Source: Armadillidium nasatum (Eukaryota > Arthropoda > Malacostraca > Isopoda > Armadillidiidae). From it: a stretch of DNA of 20,000 nt. The position numbers and the translations under genes are program-made. Every line of letters starts with the position of its first letter. Positions within the stretch are counted from its first letter, which is position 1. The notes under the pieces were generated by a model. That model saw only the letters and a program-made list of their open reading frames with translations. It ran no database searches and was not told the origin of the DNA. This document shows positions 13,961 to 20,000 of the stretch, piece after piece. The stretch covers positions 12,501 through 32,500 of the forward strand of contig SEYY01006257.1 of assembly GCA_009176605.1 (NCBI GenBank), given 5' to 3'.

Positions 13961-15207
13961 TCACATATTCCATTTGAAGTTAATAATTGGTAAGTTATTT
14001 TTTAGAAATAAAAGCTTTTGGGCTCTTTCAGGTGAAAGTTTGGTTCGCTTTTCGTCGTAAATGAGGCCTGCTCCACTGAAAAAAACGCTCACTAGCAACA
14101 CTAGTTGAAGGACATGCTAAATAAGTCCTTGCCAGCTCAGCAAGAAAAGGAAAACTTTTGCAATTATCTCTCCACCAAACCAGTTGGTCTTTATCTGCCT
14201 CCAAACGTGGGAGTTTCAGATAATTTTCAATAATCGATATTGTATCCTTTGACACTTCTGACTGTGATTCTTCATTGCTGCTGGAAGCTAGAAGATTTGG
14301 TTTCTTTTGTATCTTGACAGCTTTTGCTTTTTCTTGAAAGGCGTTATTTTAGCTTTTTCTATCATCTCATCGCATAAGCATCCTAATTTGATTTTAACAT
14401 TCTGAGAAACAAGTGGTTTAAAAAATTTTGTTTTGTACCTAAGATCTAAAAAGGTTGCAATTGTATAAGCATCATCATTTTCCAGGTTTTCAAATCTGTC
14501 GTTCATCTCTTTCATTAATGTTTCAGTCATCCTTGAAACTCCCTTAGACTTAATAACATTTGTTAACACAACTTTCAATGTTGAAACAAGTGGTATCACA
14601 TCTGACAAACATGATTCAGCTGAACTTATAGTCTTTGTTAATTCTTCAAAAGGCTTAAGGATATTAATACAATTATTTAAAATGTCATTTTCGTCAGCTG
14701 TTAGAGGCTTTATTTTTGTGCTGCTTGAAGCATAAAGGCAAATGGCCTCATTAATTTCGCTCATCCTCTCAAGCATATGCAAACTACTATTCCAGCGTGC
14801 TTGAATATCTTGCATGACAGAAAGTGGACGAACATTTAATCTTGTTTGTATTTTCTTCAGCTCATTTTGGGTTACAACGGAGTGATTGAAATGCGTAGCA
14901 ATTAACCTACATTTGTTATTAAATCGGATACACATTTTTGACTCATAATGGAATTTTTAACTACTATCTGAGTTTGGTGTGCAAAGCAATCTACATTTTT
15001 CACTCTTGCCGGAGAAAGTGCTTTTTTTATATTTGTGCCCGAATCCCTGACTACGCAGTGCACTTCATTTAATGAAATCTTCCATTTTGTCAGCATCTTT
15101 TCAAATACAGTTTCAAGATAGTCGCCTGTATGGCGCTCAGAAAGAGGTTCTGCATTCAATACAAAGTTTTGCCTTTGAAAGTTTTTATCGATTGCATGAT
15201 ACGTAAT
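13961..15207 (-). pseudogene. hAT transposase remnant, N-terminally truncated and frameshifted
   Basis: Minus-strand reading starts abruptly with [15 protein letters not shown] and LSERHTGDYLETVFE, then CVVRDSGTNIKKAL (the hAT D-x-x-x-N block) and NVDCFAHQTQIVVKNSI. A shift near 14912 leads to CRLIATHFNHSVVTQNEL, DIQARWNSSLHMLERM (the conserved W block) and LKPFEELTKTISSAESCLSD. A second shift lies near 14323-14335. The C-terminal dimerisation region is FLAELARTYLACPSTSVASE followed by RFF. A homopolymer indel (A7 at 14079-14085, + strand) then shifts into LIYDEKRTKLSPERAQKLLF, ending at 13961. The N-terminal BED zinc finger and the first part of the catalytic domain are missing, so no active transposase is made. 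Confidence 0.88.
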
Positions 15208-15275
15208 TTTTTACTATCCGCGCATGCGGTGCGGTTGCGGATATCCAATTGCGGATATCCGCGGATGCGGATATT
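15202..15275 (+). repeat. Direct copy of the hAT left subterminal block at the right end
   Basis: GTAATTTTTTACTATCCGCG at 15202 repeats 13603 onward, and similarity continues through GCGGTTGCGGATAT(C/T)CAATTGCGGATATCCGC. It begins just inside the 17-bp terminal repeat, which is itself not copied. Confidence 0.9.
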
Positions 15276-15319
15276 GGAAAAATGATGCGGATATCCGCAG
15301 TTGCGGATGCGGATGCGGA

Positions 15320-16125
<806 letters not shown>

Positions 16126-16178
<53 letters not shown>
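16126..16178. repeat. (AAT)n microsatellite abutting a splice acceptor
   Basis: Ends about 13 nt before the proposed acceptor AG at 16190-16191. Confidence 0.97.
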
Positions 16179-16191
16179 TGTAATCCGACAG

Positions 16192-16533
16192 TCTGGGCCC
16201 CCGGACGATCGCTTAAGTGAAATGGATCAAGAGGATATGATTGGGGATGTTGGGGGTAGAGACAGCCCCCTCAAACCATCTGGAGGGATGGAAATGGGGG
16301 AGGATATACTCGCGAAGCTTCGTCAACAGGTTAGTGCCGCTTCTCTCTTCGGGCATCACCCCAATCACCTTTTGGGTGCCAATAATGGCACCCCTACCCC
16401 GGGTTCACCCAACGCTTACCCACCGCCCCATACCCCAACGCATCTTCACAATAACAACAACATCAGTAATGGGCAGCATAATATCTATGACAGGATCCAA
16501 TCTCTTCTGCAGGCCAAGTTTAAAAGGGACACA
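16192..16533 (+). CDS. Exon of an ARID3 / dead ringer (retained)-like transcription factor, N-terminal region
   Basis: The frame reads SGPPDDRLSEMDQEDMIGD, MEMGEDILAKLRQQVSAASL, GHHPNHLLGANNGTPTPGSP, HTPTHLHNNNNISNG, then IYDRIQSLLQAKFKRDT before a donor (ACA|GTAAGC, GT at 16534). This low-complexity His/Pro/Asn-rich text with a short acidic/amphipathic segment is typical of transcription-factor N-termini. The stretch DILAKLRQQV recalls a similarly placed segment ahead of the ARID domain in insect Retained, recalled from memory and not aligned. The exon ends in phase 0, matching 19173. The start is uncertain: the frame is open upstream of ATG 16222, and CCGACAG|TCT at 16191 can serve as acceptor despite a poor pyrimidine tract. 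Alternatively ATG 16222 starts translation. Family members are nuclear DNA-binding regulators of patterning and neural development. Confidence 0.7.
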
Positions 16534-16539
16534 GTAAGC

Positions 16540-16540
<1 letters not shown>

Positions 16541-16600
<60 letters not shown>

Positions 16601-16753
16601 GCATCATAACTGTAAATCGCGTCTTGTTGGTAGTTAGTTTTTCTCTTTTTTCACTTAGTGTGAATAATAATAATAATAATAATAATAATAGTAACAGCAG
16701 CAACGTCAATAATTTTATTATTAATATTATTAGATTAATATTATTAATATTAG

Positions 16754-16820
<67 letters not shown>
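16541..16820. repeat. (ATT)n / (AAT)n / (ATT)n cluster
   Basis: ATT at 16541-16600, AAT at about 16664-16691 and ATT at about 16755-16820. The first starts 7 nt after the splice donor, and the middle AAT array is complementary to either neighbour, so the intron 5' end can fold. The poly-Tyr extension of the exon frame is intronic read-through. Confidence 0.95.
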
Positions 16821-16821
<1 letters not shown>

Positions 16822-16986
16822 ATTTTACTTTTGAGAATTTGGGCAAAATAAAGTTTTTCAATTGAATAGTTAAATGTGTAACTCTGTAAGTAGTGATGTA
16901 TGGCACACGCTTTGCTTATCGTAGGCGAGAAAGCGAGCCCTGGTCAGTAAAAAAAAAATACAGTAAGCTGGCGTTTTTGGATTTCG

Positions 16987-18053
<1,067 letters not shown>

Positions 18054-18212
18054 AAACACCAACCATCATATAAATCAATATCATCATCATCATAATAATA
18101 ATAATCATTATCCTTAATCAATATTACGAGATGTTTTTAAGTAATATTAAATTTTTTTTTTTTTTTTTTTTTATTTCCTTCTTTTTTAAGGCAAGGAAAA
18201 ATTTATATATAT

Positions 18213-18875
<663 letters not shown>

Positions 18876-19045
18876 ATCGCGCTATATTTTCTTTGATAAT
18901 GCCTATATTTTGTGCATATTTCTTAATGACCAGGGCGCGCTTGGACGCCTACGAGAAACGAAATTGTTTACCATGCATCACTATTCACATGGTTAAATAT
19001 TTGAGAGTATAAATATGTCAGTTTTTTGATAAGCTTGTAAGTTTG

Positions 19046-19165
<120 letters not shown>

Positions 19166-19172
19166 CCCCTAG

Positions 19173-19493
19173 GATGAAGGTGGTGAGTTCGATGAAGACA
19201 GAGACTTGCCTTTCCGGGCGGAGACGCTGCAGAGACAGCGTGAAACATTACTATCTTCCCCCCACAGTATCATGAACGCCATGAGGGCCGCTCCCCACCA
19301 TCTGCTACATCCCAGTCCACATCTTCCTTTTTTACCAACCACCGTAGGGCTTCCCCCAACGTCACAAATGCCCCCAACCCCGGGGTCAGCCGGGTCGAGA
19401 GACTCGTCATCCGGTAATGGTAATAGAACACCCTCGCACACCCCAGAGCCCTCCCAGAGTCAGTCATGGGGTTTTGATGACCAATTTAAACAG
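19173..19493 (+). CDS. Next exon of the ARID3 / dead ringer-like gene, up to the edge of the ARID region
   Basis: Acceptor CCCCTAG|GAT and donor AAACAG|GTAAGC give a 107-codon phase-0 exon: DEGGEFDEDRDLPFRAETLQ, RQRETLLSSPHSIMNAMRAA, PHHLLHPSPHLPFLPT, GLPPTSQMPPTPGSAGSR, DSSSGNGNRTPSHTPEPSQS, then QSWGFDDQFKQ. The W-x-(F/Y)-(E/D)-(E/D)-QFKQ ending followed at once by a splice junction matches the entry into the extended ARID domain of ARID3/Retained proteins, where the next residues are normally (V)(R)xLYE. The ARID itself is not in the window, so family assignment rests on this motif plus the composition. The TP/SP-rich linker suggests phosphorylation, by inference only. Confidence 0.75.
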
Positions 19494-19504
19494 GTAAGCT
19501 ATTA

Positions 19505-19557
<53 letters not shown>

Positions 19558-20000
19558 TATAATCACATGTGAGTTTGTGTGGCCATTTCATCCGCTCGCG
19601 TTGCGTGCGGATAAGTAGACACGGGGAGGGGGAGGGGGAGGTTGAGTTGAGGGCAATACTTGATTATTGATACTGCAATGAAGGAGGTGGGGTGGGGTGG
19701 GGGGAAGATTTGAGGGTCGAGAGGGTGGAGGGGATTGGAGAAGATTTATAGAGACAATTTTAAAATTATTTTGTAAGAAATTATTGCAGTGATATTTTTT
19801 TTTCCTTTTATCGTCTGTGCATCCTTTAGTGACCCAAGGACGCGCGCGCGTTCATTCATACGTAAACATTTGCTTACTATGTCCATTAGAGAGAGAGAGA
19901 GTGCCAGTGCCATGCGATTGAGATAATGGAATGCCTTGGAGAACGATCGAGAGTGTCAGAGAGCAAACGTGCTACAGAAAGAGAAGATAAGGAGTGCTTA
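19494..20000 (+). other. Start of the following intron
   Basis: Begins GTAAGCTATTATTG, then an (ATT)n array (about 19513-19557), a G-run-rich stretch (19623-19735), a CGCGCGCG run (about 19841) and GAGAGAGA (about 19890). No exon or other gene recognised to the window end. Confidence 0.65.
19623..19735 (+). promoter_or_regulatory. G-run-rich stretch with G-quadruplex potential
   Basis: GGGGAGGGGGAGGGGGAGG at 19623-19641 and GGGGTGGGGTGGGGGG at about 19689-19704, followed by GAGGGTCGAGAGGGTGGAGG. Runs of three or more G with short loops could form quadruplexes in the pre-mRNA. Function is unproven; purely a sequence property. Confidence 0.4.

Noticed and set aside
16534..16851. Poly-Tyr continuation of the exon frame as coding
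   Set aside because: It follows a good GTAAGC donor and consists of the intronic ATT array.

Overview
This window looks like a repeat-choked piece of an arthropod nuclear genome. A decapod-type crustacean is my best guess, because of the extreme load of (AT)n, (AAT)n and (CT)n microsatellites, TTAGG-type motifs and exons that resemble an arthropod transcription factor; the species is not identifiable by eye. Nothing bacterial or organellar is visible. No rRNA, tRNA or CRISPR array was found.

The only host gene I can support is on the + strand at the right end. Two phase-0 exons (16192-16533 and 19173-19493) encode a low-complexity, His/Pro/Asn-rich N-terminal region. It ends at a WGFDDQFKQ motif immediately before a splice donor. 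That matches the point where the extended ARID domain begins in ARID3 / dead ringer (retained) proteins, so the DNA-binding domain should lie just beyond the window. All four splice sites of these exons sit about 5-15 nt from a microsatellite, and the 2.6-kb intron between them holds three AT arrays and a small hAT-type element.

Layout. 1-2530: (AG)n, a 39-bp minisatellite and a 24-unit 85/72-bp minisatellite. 2530-5700: (CT)n, two long (AT)n arrays and copies of dispersed repeats. 5700-6480: (AAT)/(ATT) and poly(A)/poly(T) arrays, partly in inverted arrangement. 6630-7190: a minus-strand Penelope-like element remnant, with a GIY-YIG endonuclease fragment and a hammerhead-ribozyme-like motif 3' of it. 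7330-9250: a decayed hAT-like end, more AAT arrays, and 43-bp and ~60-bp tandem repeats. 9650-9960: a GGAGCC-rich repeat with a 33-bp minisatellite. 10448-10850: a ~50-bp minisatellite. 11474-13068: a composite with TAGTGATGG inverted termini and an 8-bp target duplication, enclosing AT arrays and a minus-strand non-LTR retrotransposon reverse transcriptase relic. 13586-15336: a hAT transposon with 17-bp terminal inverted repeats and a frameshifted minus-strand transposase lacking its N-terminus. 15480-20000: the ARID3-like gene region.

The unifying story is mobile DNA. Three hAT-type elements (11474-13068, 13586-15336, 18213-18758) share the terminal consensus TAGNGNTGGAYCGRAT and hexameric subterminal repeats. 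At least three AT arrays share one flanking dispersed repeat. Most long open frames in the window are artefacts of simple repeats with periods divisible by three or of even dinucleotide arrays.
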